Source of the DNA: Atopobium sp. UBA1382 | Lineage (GTDB): Bacteria > Actinomycetota > Coriobacteriia > Coriobacteriales > Atopobiaceae | Direction: 5' to 3' | DNA: 35,035 bases | Assembly: GCA_002305805.1 (NCBI GenBank) | Contig: DBQY01000003.1 | Coordinates: forward strand, 1 to 35,035 | Shown here: positions 24,979 to 33,782 of the stretch, one piece after another | Numbering within the stretch: position 1 is the first letter of the stretch | Layout: each line of letters starts with the position of its first letter | Program-made: the position numbers and the translations under genes | Notes under the pieces: model-generated | Databases searched by the model: none | The model's input: only the letters and a program-made list of their open reading frames with translations | What the model was told of the DNA's origin: nothing

Positions 24979-26214
24979 ATGACTCGCGAGTCCCAGAACC
25001 AGAACGTACGACCGCTCTCGCTCTCGCGTCGAGCGTTTCTCTCGGCGGCGCTCTCCGGCGCTTCGGTCCTCCTGGCCGGATGCTCGAGCCTCTCGGGGGA
25101 CGATTCCCCTGCACCTCCTGAGCCCGACGAGCGCGCCACCGTCTATGACGAGGTCGCACCTGAGCCCGACGAGCTCTCCGTGCTCATGATCGGTGACGTC
25201 CTCGTGCACACGGGCGTGTGGCAGAGCGGCGTGCGCGCGGACGGCACGCGCAACTACGACCACATCTTTGCGCAGGTTGCAGATGACGTTAGCGCCGCCA
25301 GCCTCGCGATCGTGGGACAGGAGACCGTTCTGGGGGGCGAGTCGCTGGGCTTCTCGGGCTATCCGGCCTTCAACAGCCCCCAGGAATTTGGGGACGCGGA
25401 GGTGGCGGCAGGCTTTGACGTCTCCCTCAGCGCGAGCAACCATGCGCTCGACAAGGGCATGACCGGCATCGAGTCCGCGCTTGCGTACTGGCGCTCCTCC
25501 CATCCCGAGATGCTCGTCACGGGGATGTACGACAGCCAGGAGGCCTTTGACGCCCTGCCCGTCGTCGAGCGGGAGGGGCATCGCATCGCCGTGCTCAACT
25601 ACACCTACGGCACCAACGGCATCCCCCTGCCGCAGCCGTGGGCCGTCCGTCTCTTGGACGAGGCCCAGATTGCGGCAGATGCAGATGCGGTGCGCGCGGC
25701 GGGCGCGGAGGCGATCATCGCCTGCCCGCACTGGGGCGTCGAGTACGCTGCCGCGCCGAGCGACGAGCAGCGACACTGGGCGCAGGTTCTCGCGGATGCG
25801 GGCGCTGACCTCATCATCGGCGGACACCCGCATGTGGTGCAGCCCTTCGAGGTGATCCAGAGCTCCGAGGGGCGCGAGGTCCCGGTCTTCTGGTCGGTGG
25901 GCAACTTCGTCTCCACCCAGACGCGCAAGGACTCCATGGTGGGGGCGATGGCGCAGGCGTCGCTGCTCCTCGACGGCAGCGACTGCCAGGTTGCCTCCTG
26001 CACCCTCACCCCGGTCATCACCCATCGCGCCGAGGGGACGGCGTTCACCACGTATCGGCTCTCCGACTACACCGAGGAGCTCGCGGCTGCCAACCTCGTC
26101 CGCGGCTTCTCGGGATGCGGGGACTTCACCTACCAGTGGTGCGTGGACTTCTGCGCCGAGCGGTTGGGGGATGCCTTCGACGCCGCGTCCGGCAGCCTCG
26201 TCTGGGAGGCGTGA
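24979..26214 (+). CDS. CapA-family lipoprotein, probably Tat-exported
   Basis: This 411-residue protein begins with a twin-arginine-like signal (LSLSRRAFLSAA) running into a lipobox LLAGC (about residue 35). It is probably exported folded and attached to the membrane. The rest matches the CapA/PgsA metallophosphatase-like family: LMIGDVLVH, SLSASNHALDKG, AIIACPHWGVEY and DLIIGGHPHVVQPFE. The His and Asp residues are placed as for a two-metal site. Family members take part in poly-gamma-glutamate capsule work, but no pgs/cap partners are here, so the role is open. GAGGAGCC precedes the ATG. A group of GGTTTGGGTTC sites lies upstream. Confidence 0.9.
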   Translation: MTRESQNQNVRPLSLSRRAFLSAALSGASVLLAGCSSLSGDDSPAPPEPDERATVYDEVAPEPDELSVLMIGDVLVHTGVWQSGVRADGTRNYDHIFAQVADDVSAASLAIVGQETVLGGESLGFSGYPAFNSPQEFGDAEVAAGFDVSLSASNHALDKGMTGIESALAYWRSSHPEMLVTGMYDSQEAFDALPVVEREGHRIAVLNYTYGTNGIPLPQPWAVRLLDEAQIAADADAVRAAGAEAIIACPHWGVEYAAAPSDEQRHWAQVLADAGADLIIGGHPHVVQPFEVIQSSEGREVPVFWSVGNFVSTQTRKDSMVGAMAQASLLLDGSDCQVASCTLTPVITHRAEGTAFTTYRLSDYTEELAAANLVRGFSGCGDFTYQWCVDFCAERLGDAFDAASGSLVWEA

Positions 26215-26257
26215 CAAAGGGGTACCATCGGGAGAAACGCCGTCTGAGGAGGGTCGC

Positions 26258-26548
26258 ATGGGGCTTCACTGTGCGGATTGCGCCTACGCAAGCTTCACCT
26301 ATCACAAGGAGTCGGGCCTGTATCAGGGTTCGTGCAGTCGGGGCTACACGCTCACCGACCCGCACGTGAGCACGAGCCCCGAGAACCACTTCGCCGAGCG
26401 GCCCGAGGGCCTGGTTCCCACCGTCGACCCCTTTGGCGCGGAGTACCTGCGCACCTCTAACGTCTGTGAGCGCTTCCTACTGCCGCGTGACGCGCACGGG
26501 GCGCCGCATCATCCCCATCACGGGCTGTTCGGCTCGCGGGACCGCTAA
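26258..26548 (+). CDS. Small Cys/His-rich protein, unknown function
   Basis: This 96-residue protein starts at the ATG at 26258 with a strong GAGGAGGG ribosome binding site. It opens M-G-L-H-C-A-D-C-A-Y, a CxxC pair with a nearby His, with two further Cys near residues 27 and 70, enough for a small metal site. The tail is His-rich (APHHPHHGLFG). I do not recognise the family. It follows the CapA-like gene on the same strand with a gap of 43 bases and may be co-transcribed. Confidence 0.75.
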   Translation: MGLHCADCAYASFTYHKESGLYQGSCSRGYTLTDPHVSTSPENHFAERPEGLVPTVDPFGAEYLRTSNVCERFLLPRDAHGAPHHPHHGLFGSRDR

Positions 26549-26652
26549 TTTCGGGCCATCTACCGAATCCGGCCGCCGCCCCTCGCGACTACAGGCCTCT
26601 TTCAGATACACTGCCGAGGATACGGATCCCGAAAAAAGAGGGGTGGCAGCTT

Positions 26653-27585
26653 ATGGGCCTGAAGAAGACGCTGGGCACGGCGATCGGTGCCCTCTCCCTC
26701 TGCCTCGCCCTCGCGGCATGCGGGGGTTCGTCGGCTCCGAGCGAGACCGACCTGTCCGAGCTCCGTGACGAGTTCGTGGGTACGTGGGAGCTCGTCTCCA
26801 TGAAATCCGACACCACGACGCTGGGCGAGGACGAGGTCGACTCCATGGCGGATGCGGGCACGCTCGTGACGCTCGATCTCGACGAGGACGGGAACCTGAT
26901 CTACAACGAAGTTGGCAACCAGCAGGAGGGCTCCTGGTCCGTCAAGGACGAGACGACGCTCTCCTTTGAGCTTGGCGGCTCCAAGACCGAAGTCCCCTAC
27001 GACGACGACCTGCTCACGCTCGAGTCCTCCGGGACGACGATGGTCTTCGAGAAGACCTCTGACGACCCGAACATGGACCGCGAGCCCTCGGACAACGTCG
27101 GGGAGGTCGTCGAAGAGGTGGTCGACGACCCGGTTGAGCTCGACGACCTTGACGATGGTGATCCCGACGTCGATGACTTCGCCTATCTGTTCACCGATGA
27201 TATGATCTTCATGGAGCGGATGCTTGCCGCCGCCGCGACGCAGACGGCCCCGCTCGACATCACCGTCGCCGACGACGACGTCGCCCTCGTCAAGATAACG
27301 GGAATCGCCGAGGACCCAGACACCGACACCGGCTACCTCGTCCACGTCGAGAACCGCACGGACACGGACTTTGTGCTGGTGAACGTCACGACCACGCTCG
27401 ACGGCGTGGACGTCTACGACTACGCCACGCTCTTTTGCACCGTGCGCGCCGGCGAATCCGCCGACGGGTTCTTCTACTTCGACCACGAGGTGGCGGTCGT
27501 CAGCGAGAGCTCTTCGGCCGAGGTCATGTTCGCCGCCCTGGACATCGACCAGAACCCGCTGGGAATCTACAGCACCACGATTTAG
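26653..27585 (+). CDS. Lipoprotein of unknown function
   Basis: This 310-residue protein begins with a lipoprotein signal (SLCLALAACGGSS, lipobox LAAC), so it is likely exported and lipid-anchored. An acidic N-terminal domain (about 35-145) contains a TWELVSMKSDTTTL strand pattern seen in small lipocalin-like domains. A very acidic linker (about 150-180) leads to a second beta-rich domain (about 195-310) with features of DUF4352-like domains: YLVHVENRTDTDFVLVNVTTTLDGV. Function is unknown. AGAGGGGTGG lies before the ATG. It is a single gene convergent with the antiterminator. Confidence 0.75.
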   Translation: MGLKKTLGTAIGALSLCLALAACGGSSAPSETDLSELRDEFVGTWELVSMKSDTTTLGEDEVDSMADAGTLVTLDLDEDGNLIYNEVGNQQEGSWSVKDETTLSFELGGSKTEVPYDDDLLTLESSGTTMVFEKTSDDPNMDREPSDNVGEVVEEVVDDPVELDDLDDGDPDVDDFAYLFTDDMIFMERMLAAAATQTAPLDITVADDDVALVKITGIAEDPDTDTGYLVHVENRTDTDFVLVNVTTTLDGVDVYDYATLFCTVRAGESADGFFYFDHEVAVVSESSSAEVMFAALDIDQNPLGIYSTTI

Positions 27586-27632
27586 GAACCGCTTGGGGCG
27601 TCACCACGAACGCCGCTCGATGGTCTGGCGCG

Positions 27633-28469
27633 TCACTCCCCGGCGACGCGGGCGATGTGCATGGCGAGGTACCCCACCTCGAGCGTGCTGACCGGCTTGC
27701 CGAGCAGGTGCGTCATCTCCGAGCAAACCGCCTCGGCGGTCTGGTAGCTGCGAGGCGCCTCGGAGCGGATCATCGCGTTCACGTCAATCGAGAGCCGTTC
27801 GTCGTTGATGATGCGCGTAACCATATATTTGACGTGCGTCATGAGGCGGTTGTAGTCCATTGACGAGACGTCGATCTCCGCTCCCGTGAGCCGCTCGACG
27901 GCGTCGATGCACGCGCGCGTGAGCTGAGCCACCTGCATAGCTTGCTCTACGTGGCCCGAGTCGAGCGCAGAGTGGACGTGCAGCGCGATGAGCCCCGTCT
28001 CGTCGTCACCGAGCACGATGCCCAGTCGCCGCTCGAGTTCACTGACCCCGCGATGTGCCACCTCGAATTCGCGGGGAAAGAGAGCGCGAATGTCCTCGGT
28101 CAGGGGGTTGTCCACGGCGCCGCCCCCGCGGACGCGCGCCACGGCAAAGGCCAGGTGATCGGCGAGGGGCAGCAGCATGTTGGGGTCTATGTGGCCCAGG
28201 GTCAGACGAGCGTCTGCGTAGATGTCCTCGGCGATGTCAAGCACGGTCGGGTCGATGCGCTCGATGAGCTCGCGCGGCGTCCCTCGCCCCCCGACCTGCT
28301 GTGACAGCAGATAGAGCTGCAGGTCATCTGGATTGCCCAGACTCTGGACCCGTTCGCCGGGCTTGCGCCCGAAGCCGACCCCCTTGCCCACGACCAGGTA
28401 CTCGCGCGCCTCGTTTGTGTCAAAGGCGAGAAGGGCATTGTGATTGAGGGGCCTGGTGATTCGGTACAT
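27633..28469 (-). CDS. BglG/LicT-family transcription antiterminator
   Basis: This 278-residue protein has an N-terminal RNA-binding CAT domain (about 1-58, with NHNALLAFD and VVGKGVGFGRKPGE). Two PTS-regulation domains follow (about 65-170 and 172-278), with the expected histidines in TLGHID and VAHRGV, then ALHVHSAL and YLAMHIARV. It binds a leader hairpin of its target message and prevents termination, and is switched by PTS phosphorylation. It lies just downstream of the EIICBA gene, whose leader contains a matching antiterminator, so that is its likely target. A hairpin separates the two genes. Confidence 0.93.
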   Translation of the reverse strand: MYRITRPLNHNALLAFDTNEAREYLVVGKGVGFGRKPGERVQSLGNPDDLQLYLLSQQVGGRGTPRELIERIDPTVLDIAEDIYADARLTLGHIDPNMLLPLADHLAFAVARVRGGGAVDNPLTEDIRALFPREFEVAHRGVSELERRLGIVLGDDETGLIALHVHSALDSGHVEQAMQVAQLTRACIDAVERLTGAEIDVSSMDYNRLMTHVKYMVTRIINDERLSIDVNAMIRSEAPRSYQTAEAVCSEMTHLLGKPVSTLEVGYLAMHIARVAGE

Positions 28470-28506
28470 GGGCGTCCCTCCTGCGTGGGGGCGGGGTGTT
28501 TCGTGG

Positions 28507-28543
28507 GCCCCTCCCGTTCGTAGCGCCCGAACGGGAGGGGCAG
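28507..28543 (-). terminator. Hairpin between the PTS EIICBA and antiterminator genes
   Basis: CCCCTCCCGTTCG and CGAACGGGAGGGG form a 13-bp stem with a seven-base loop. It lies after the stop of the EIICBA gene and before the antiterminator start. It probably ends most EIICBA transcripts or sets the ratio of the two products; no T-run follows. Confidence 0.7.
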
Positions 28544-28556
28544 AGGTTCCTCTCGT

Positions 28557-30698
28557 TTAGACCTCGTAGACGTCCACGGCCAGCAGGTCGTCTCCCTGGT
28601 CCACCCGGCCAAAGGCCAGCTGGCGCACCTTGTGCTGCTCGTCGACGCTGGTGACGAGAACGGGCGTGGAGATGCTCGGCGCACTGGCGCGGATGAGGTC
28701 GAGATCGAACGTCAACAGTTTATCACCGCGCTTCACCATGTCCCCGGCAGCCACGTGAGCGGTGAATCCCTCGCCACCGAGCTTGACCGTGTCAATGCCA
28801 ACGTGGCAGAGGAGCTCGGTGCCGTCCTCGAGAGCGAGGCCGACGGCGTGCTTGGTCTCAAAGACGAAGGACACCGTGGCGTCGCAGGGGGAGACCAGCT
28901 CTCCGGTGGCGGGGACGATGCAGGCGCCGTCGCCCATCATCTTTCCTGCAAAGACCTCGTCCGGGCACGCGGTGATGGAGAGCGCCTCGCCGGCGAGCGG
29001 GCTGCCGAGCACGATGGTGCGAGCGGGCTCGCGCTCAATCGGCTCCTCGGAGACGCTGGCGGCTACCGTATCCGCGGTGGTCTCTTCCGCCTGTGTGGGC
29101 AGAGCGGCAAGATATGCCTCGAGATCGGTCTTGATGACGTTGACCTGCGGTCCGTAGACCACCTGCACGCCCTCTCCGCGCTTGATGACGCCCGCGGCGC
29201 CGGTTGCCTTGAGCAGCGCATCGTCGACCTTCGAGCCGTCGTGGACGGTCACGCGCAGACGCGTGGCGCAGCAGTCGACATCGCGGATGTTGGCAGCACC
29301 TCCAAGACCTGCGGTGATCTGCGCGGAGCGCTCGTCGGTGACGGTGCCGGCCGCGCCGTCCTTCTCGCCCTCCTTGCGGGCGTTGTAGTCCGCCTTGGTG
29401 TAGAGCTTGGTCTCCGCCTCGCCCTCCTCGCGACCGGGGGTCTTGAGGTCAAGCTTCTTGATGAGGAGCGTGAAGATCACGTAGTACGCGGCAAAGAACG
29501 CGATGCCGAGCGGGATGATGAGCAGCCAGCTCGTCTTGTCGTTGCCCTGCAGGATGCCAAACATGAACAGGTCAAGGAAGCCGCCCGAGAACGTAAGGCC
29601 GACGGTGATGTTGAGCAGGTAGCAGAGCATGTAGGCGAGGCCCGCAAAGACGGCGGAGACGCCAAAGAGCAGCGGTGCGACAAAGAGGAACGAGAACTCG
29701 AGGGGCTCGGTGATGCCGGTGAGCATCGAGGTGAGGGCAGCGGAGAGGAGCAGGCCGCCCGCCGCCTTCCTGCGGTCGTCCTTGGCGCACAGGTACATGG
29801 CGAGAGCCGCTCCGGGGAAGGCAAAGATGTAGAGGACGAACTCGCCGGTGAAGCACCAGGTGCCCGCGGTCGAGAAGTGCGTGACGGTGGGATCTGCAAG
29901 CTGTGCGAAGAAGATGTTCTGGGCGCCGTAGACCATCTGGCCGGCGACTTCCATGGAACCGCCGACGGCGGTTTGCCAGAATGGCAGGTAGAAGACGTGG
30001 TGCAGGCCAAACGGGATAAGCAGGCGCTTGATCATGCCAAAGAGGAACACGCCCACCGGACCTGCGCTGGAGACGGCGTAGCCGAGGGCGTTGATGCCCT
30101 GCTGGATGGGCTGCCACACGAAGAACATCGCAATGCCGACGAAGGTGAACACGACGGTGGAGATGATCGGCACGAAGCGCGAGCCGCCAAAGAACGAGAG
30201 TGCCTGGGGCAGCTGGATCTTGTAGAACCTGTTGTGGAGCGCCGAGGTTCCCAGGCCGACGATGATGCCGCCAAAGGCGCCCATCTGAAGCGACGTGATG
30301 CCGAGGACGCTTGCCGTGGCACCGTCGATGAACTGGTCGACCCCGCCGGTGACGTCAATCATGGCCGAGATGGTGGAGTGCATGACGAGAAACGCCACGG
30401 CGGCGGAGAGTGCGGCGACCTCCTTCTCGGCGCGCGCCATGCCAATGGCCACGCCCACGGCGAAGATCAGCGGGAGGTTGTCGAAGATGACGCCCCCGCA
30501 GGCAGAGAGGACCGTGAAGACGTCCCAGGCGATGGTGCCGGGCCCCATGAGGCCGAGCAGGTTGTACGTTGCGAGCGTCGTCTCGTTTGTGAACGAGCTG
30601 CCGAGGCCCATGAGCAGGCCCGCTACCGGCAGCACCGCGATGGGGAGCATGAACGAGCGCCCCACGCGCTGAAGGATCCCAAAGATCTTGTCCTTCAT
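28557..30698 (-). CDS. PTS glucose/N-acetylglucosamine-family EIICBA transporter
   Basis: This 713-residue fused transporter has a membrane EIIC domain (about 1-430; FGILQRVGRSFMLPIAVLPVAG at the start, GITEPLEFSFLFVAP near 345). Next is EIIB (about 475-550) with the phosphorylated Cys in RDVDCCATRLRV, then EIIA (about 590-713) with the active His in ELLCHVGIDTVKLGG. It brings in and phosphorylates glucose or a related sugar. The order C-B-A matches Gram-positive PtsG. The ATG at 30698 is chosen because AAGGAGG precedes it and EIIC starts at once; the longer frame upstream is leader RNA. Expression is very likely controlled by antitermination. Exact sugar is not certain. Confidence 0.92.
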   Translation of the reverse strand: MKDKIFGILQRVGRSFMLPIAVLPVAGLLMGLGSSFTNETTLATYNLLGLMGPGTIAWDVFTVLSACGGVIFDNLPLIFAVGVAIGMARAEKEVAALSAAVAFLVMHSTISAMIDVTGGVDQFIDGATASVLGITSLQMGAFGGIIVGLGTSALHNRFYKIQLPQALSFFGGSRFVPIISTVVFTFVGIAMFFVWQPIQQGINALGYAVSSAGPVGVFLFGMIKRLLIPFGLHHVFYLPFWQTAVGGSMEVAGQMVYGAQNIFFAQLADPTVTHFSTAGTWCFTGEFVLYIFAFPGAALAMYLCAKDDRRKAAGGLLLSAALTSMLTGITEPLEFSFLFVAPLLFGVSAVFAGLAYMLCYLLNITVGLTFSGGFLDLFMFGILQGNDKTSWLLIIPLGIAFFAAYYVIFTLLIKKLDLKTPGREEGEAETKLYTKADYNARKEGEKDGAAGTVTDERSAQITAGLGGAANIRDVDCCATRLRVTVHDGSKVDDALLKATGAAGVIKRGEGVQVVYGPQVNVIKTDLEAYLAALPTQAEETTADTVAASVSEEPIEREPARTIVLGSPLAGEALSITACPDEVFAGKMMGDGACIVPATGELVSPCDATVSFVFETKHAVGLALEDGTELLCHVGIDTVKLGGEGFTAHVAAGDMVKRGDKLLTFDLDLIRASAPSISTPVLVTSVDEQHKVRQLAFGRVDQGDDLLAVDVYEV

Positions 30699-30804
30699 TC
30701 GTGCCTCCTTGGCGTTGTGTCCCGTCGGGACGGTTGATGGCCTGCCTGCGCAGGCCCGTGCGTTGCCGGCTTCCGGAGGTCGGGGTCGATGTGTGCCCGG
30801 GCAT

Positions 30805-30867
30805 GAAAAAAGCACCGACCGCCGACATAGGAACTACGACGCTCCTAAGCGCCGTCCTGAAGCCGAA
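30805..30867 (-). terminator. Leader terminator of the PTS EIICBA gene
   Basis: On the minus strand a GC-rich region ending GGCGGTCGGTGC is followed by six T (30805-30810), with its 5' arm running back into GCACTAACC of the antiterminator. This is the expected competing terminator about 110 bases before the EIICBA start. Confidence 0.7.
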
Positions 30868-30893
30868 GGTTAGTGCCTGCCTACCAGTAACAC
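30868..30893 (-). promoter_or_regulatory. RAT (ribonucleic antiterminator) for a LicT/BglG-type protein
   Basis: On the minus strand the sequence reads GTGTTACTGGTAGGC followed by AGGCACTAACC. It matches the LicT/SacT/GlcT-type RAT layout (GTTACTG...GCAGGCA...ACC). It overlaps the leader terminator of the EIICBA gene. The antiterminator encoded just downstream of EIICBA is the natural partner. Confidence 0.8.
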
Positions 30894-30997
30894 GCCTCGT
30901 CTATGCGATTGCTGCCATCATTGCGTGAGTGGTCAGTTTGAGTTCAGTAATCTCCTGCGAACGGTAGGGAATATGCCGCAAACGGTCAATCAAGCCG

Positions 30998-31032
30998 AAA
31001 AAGCGCCGCCAGGCGAGAAACCCGACGGCGCC
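30998..31032 (-). terminator. Rho-independent terminator of mscL
   Basis: On the minus strand GCGCCG and CGGCGC form the stem ends, followed by TTTTT, about 25-55 bases after the mscL stop. Confidence 0.7.
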
Positions 31033-31054
31033 GTTACTTGCGTGTGGGGAGCGA

Positions 31055-31534
31055 CTAGGCAGCCTTGATCTCCGCGCCGCAGTGCGGGCAGCGGGTGGCG
31101 CCCTCCTTGATCTCCTCGAGGCAGTACGGGCAGGTCGGAGCGGCGGCCTCCTCGGCAGCCTCCTCCTCGGCGTCCTTCTTGGCCAGGGCGTCCATGCGCT
31201 CGCGCATGGTGTTGAGGCCCTTGACGAGGCAGAAGACGACGAAGGCAATGATCAGGAAGTTGATCACGGCCGAGATGAAAGCGCCCAGGTCGATGAACTG
31301 GTCGGTGCCGGGGACGGCCCAGCGCAGGCCGTTGATGACCTCCGTGGCGCCGTCGGAGGTGCCGCCGGTGATGGTGCTCGTGGAGGTGGTCACGAGCGTG
31401 ATCAGCGGGTTGATGAGGTTCTCGACGAGCGAGTTGACGATGGCGGTGAACGCGCCGCCGACGATGATGCCGACGGCCATGTCCATCACGTTGCCGCGGG
31501 CGATGAACTCCTTGAACTCATTGGCGATCTTCAT
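31055..31534 (-). CDS. mscL: Large-conductance mechanosensitive channel MscL with C-terminal zinc ribbon
   Basis: This 159-residue protein matches MscL. It has the N-terminal amphipathic helix FKEFIARGNVMDMAVGIIVGGAFTAIV with the gating glycine-rich TM1, a periplasmic loop (about 45-75) and TM2 (about 78-100). It then departs from the usual ending: after an acidic Ala/Glu linker it closes with CPYC-x9-CPHC (about 136-152), a two-CxxC zinc ribbon. MscL releases solutes during osmotic down-shock as a pentamer. The ribbon would sit in the cytoplasm below the pore. A terminator follows the gene. Confidence 0.92.
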   Translation of the reverse strand: MKIANEFKEFIARGNVMDMAVGIIVGGAFTAIVNSLVENLINPLITLVTTSTSTITGGTSDGATEVINGLRWAVPGTDQFIDLGAFISAVINFLIIAFVVFCLVKGLNTMRERMDALAKKDAEEEAAEEAAAPTCPYCLEEIKEGATRCPHCGAEIKAA

Positions 31535-31611
31535 GGGAGAGCCTTCCTGTCTTGGATGAACAACTTATTTTGCATACCATCAGCTTTCATCGATGCGCAT
31601 CACAGAAAGGC

Positions 31612-32085
31612 TCAACTTATAGATGAACTCCAGCCCAGCTCATCGGTGTCGAGCAACACGGTGAAGGGGCCGTGGTTCACCAGGCTCACGCGCATGTGCG
31701 CGCCAAAGACGCCGCGTCCCACGCGCCCGGCGCCAAGCTCCGCCTCAGCGAGCTCACAGAAGCGCTCGTAGAGCCGCTCGGCGAGCTCGGGTCGCGCTGC
31801 CCCGGTGAACGACGGACGGTTGCCGCGCCGTGCGTCCGCGTAGAGCGTGAACTGGCTTACCACGAGCAGGTCGCCGTCCGTGTCCACGAGCGAGAGGTTG
31901 GTTTTGCCGGCATCGTCCTCGCAGATGCGCAGCGAGGCGACCTTGCGCCACAGGCGTTCGCAGAGCGCCTCGTCGTCGGTCGGCGCTACTCCCAGCAGCA
32001 CGAGGTAGCCCTCACCACAGCTACCGACCACGGACCCATCGACCTCGACCTGGGCCCGCTCGACCCGCTGGATCAGCGCGCGCAC
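31612..32085 (-). CDS. dtd: D-aminoacyl-tRNA deacylase
   Basis: This 157-residue protein begins M-R-A-L-I-Q-R-V-E-R-A-Q-V and has SQFTLYADARRGNRPSF (about 78-94) and the Gly-Pro motif NHGPFTV (near 139-145), the two active-site stretches of DTD. It removes D-amino acids wrongly attached to tRNA, acting as a cytoplasmic dimer. Length is normal (about 145-155). It starts directly after the stop of the carboxypeptidase gene on the same strand, so the pair is probably one transcript. Confidence 0.95.
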   Translation of the reverse strand: MRALIQRVERAQVEVDGSVVGSCGEGYLVLLGVAPTDDEALCERLWRKVASLRICEDDAGKTNLSLVDTDGDLLVVSQFTLYADARRGNRPSFTGAARPELAERLYERFCELAEAELGAGRVGRGVFGAHMRVSLVNHGPFTVLLDTDELGWSSSIS

Positions 32086-32087
32086 GC

Positions 32088-33623
32088 CTAGGCCCCCAGC
32101 CTATAGATCGCGGAGAACTTCTCCGTGAGGTAGTCGGTGTAATAGGCGGGCGAGAAGGGCTCTCCGCAGGCGCCCTCGATGAGCTCGCCGGAGTCCTTGG
32201 CGCGTCCCCAGCGCCAGATCTTCTCGCCCAGCCAGGCGCGAACCGGCGCGAGCTCGCCCGTGGCGCAGGCGCCGTCGAAGTCCACGCCGTCCGCGACCAT
32301 GGCGTGCTTGAGCTGCGCGCCATAGGCCGAGCCGAGGGCGTAGGTGGGGAAGTAGCCAAAGTCGCCACCCGCCCAGTGGGTGTCCTGCAGCGCCCCGCGC
32401 GTGTGATCGGGGACCTCGACGCCCAGGTACTCGCGGTACTTCTGGGCCCAGAGGCGCGGAACGTCGGCCGCATGGGCCTCGCCCGAGAAGAGCAGGCGCT
32501 CGATCTCGTAGCGCACGAGGATGTGCAGGGGGTAGGTGAGCTCGTCCGCCTCGGTGCGCACGAGCCCGGGCTCGGCGCAGTTCTCGGCCAGATAGAGCTG
32601 TCGGGGCGTCACCCGCGAGAGGCGCCCGGGGAAGCGCTTTGCCAGCGCGTCCAGCAGCACTGGCGCGAAGGCCTCGGAGCGCCCCACGAGGTTCTCGAAG
32701 AAGCGCGACTGCGCCTCGTGCATGCCCATGGACGTGCCGCCCTTGAGCGAGGTGAAGCGGTAGGCGGGGTCCACGCCCTGCTCGTAGAGGGCATGGCCGC
32801 CCTCGTGCAGCATGGAGAACACGTTGGAGAGCACGTCGTCCTCGTAGGCGTGGCTCGCGATGAGGACAAAGCCGGTGGACGGGCCGCCCGTGAACGGGTG
32901 CTCGGTGCGTCCCAGCCAGAGGGCCTTCTCGTCCACGCCCTCCAGGGCCACGAGGTCGCGCGCCAGCTCCCACTGGCGCCCCTCGTCAAAGTGGCCCTGC
33001 ATGCAGGCGCGTCCGGGCTTGGTGCGGCTGGCCATGCAGTCGGCGAGCAGCGGGACCACGCAGTCCTTCACCTGCGAGAAGAACCGGTCATAGAAGGCGG
33101 TGTCGCAGCCGGGCTCGTACTCGTCGAGCCAGACGTCGTAAGGGTCGCGCCCCGCGTCCTTGGCGGCGGCCATGCGCAGGCGCGCCTCCACGATGCGGTC
33201 GAGGTAGGGGGCAAAGGCCTCCCAGTCGTCCACGGACTTGGCGCGGCGCCAGACGTCCTCGGCCTCGCAGGTGAGCCGGCTGAAGGCGGCCTGCTCGTCC
33301 GCCGGGATGCGAACGAGGGCGTCGCGGTCGCGCGTGAGTACGCGGACCTGGGCGCGCTGCGTCTCACTGAGCAGCTCGGGCGTGGCCGCCAGGCGCTCGA
33401 GTGCGTCGCCCACGGCCGGGTCGCAGAGCGCCTCCACGCGGGCGCGCTCCAGCTCGGCGAGCGCTTCGGCACGCTCAGCGGTTGCCTTGGGCGGGTCGAT
33501 TACCGGCCCCAGCGAGCCGATCTCGTCGAGCGCGTAGCGAAGCGAGAAGAGCGTGCGCTCGACCGCGTCGAGCGTGGCGATGTCGGCCCTCGGGTTGGAG
33601 AGCGCGGCGTTGACCTCGGCCAT
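32088..33623 (-). CDS. M32-family metallocarboxypeptidase
   Basis: This 511-residue protein carries the zinc motif HEGGH in MLHEGGHALYEQG (near residue 274), then SRFFENLVGRS and the downstream Glu of the MHEAQSR stretch, matching thermostable carboxypeptidase 1 (M32). It trims residues from the C-terminus of peptides in the cytoplasm. The ATG at 33623 is chosen because AAAGGGGG precedes it; the longer upstream frame has no ribosome binding site. Length is typical (about 500). It overlaps the dtd gene closely at its end and the stop-start gap is two bases. Confidence 0.92.
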   Translation of the reverse strand: MAEVNAALSNPRADIATLDAVERTLFSLRYALDEIGSLGPVIDPPKATAERAEALAELERARVEALCDPAVGDALERLAATPELLSETQRAQVRVLTRDRDALVRIPADEQAAFSRLTCEAEDVWRRAKSVDDWEAFAPYLDRIVEARLRMAAAKDAGRDPYDVWLDEYEPGCDTAFYDRFFSQVKDCVVPLLADCMASRTKPGRACMQGHFDEGRQWELARDLVALEGVDEKALWLGRTEHPFTGGPSTGFVLIASHAYEDDVLSNVFSMLHEGGHALYEQGVDPAYRFTSLKGGTSMGMHEAQSRFFENLVGRSEAFAPVLLDALAKRFPGRLSRVTPRQLYLAENCAEPGLVRTEADELTYPLHILVRYEIERLLFSGEAHAADVPRLWAQKYREYLGVEVPDHTRGALQDTHWAGGDFGYFPTYALGSAYGAQLKHAMVADGVDFDGACATGELAPVRAWLGEKIWRWGRAKDSGELIEGACGEPFSPAYYTDYLTEKFSAIYRLGA

Positions 33624-33782
33624 GGGTCCCCCTTTGCACGGTTGCTTCCCATCAGTGTAGACCGGTTGCGAATTCGGCGGGGCCCTTCGCCCCAAACCAC
33701 GTTGCCGTCGCCGCGCGCGCCCGTATCATCGGATGTCAGAATGTGTCGCGCTGTGCGCACGTCGGACCCGAGGGAGGTCTCC

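Noticed and set aside
28632..30737. 701-codon frame opposite the PTS EIICBA gene
   Set aside because: Antisense shadow; composition rich in Glu/Gly/Arg/His with no domain, while EIICBA motifs are unmistakable on the other strand.
33690..33702. CCCCAAACCACG near the ROK gene as another GAACCCAAACC site
   Set aside because: It lacks the GAA part and has no inverted partner nearby.
32304..33782. Long upstream extension of the ROK kinase frame
   Set aside because: It runs antisense through the carboxypeptidase gene. The kinase fold starts at the ATG at 33783 with its own GGAGG site.
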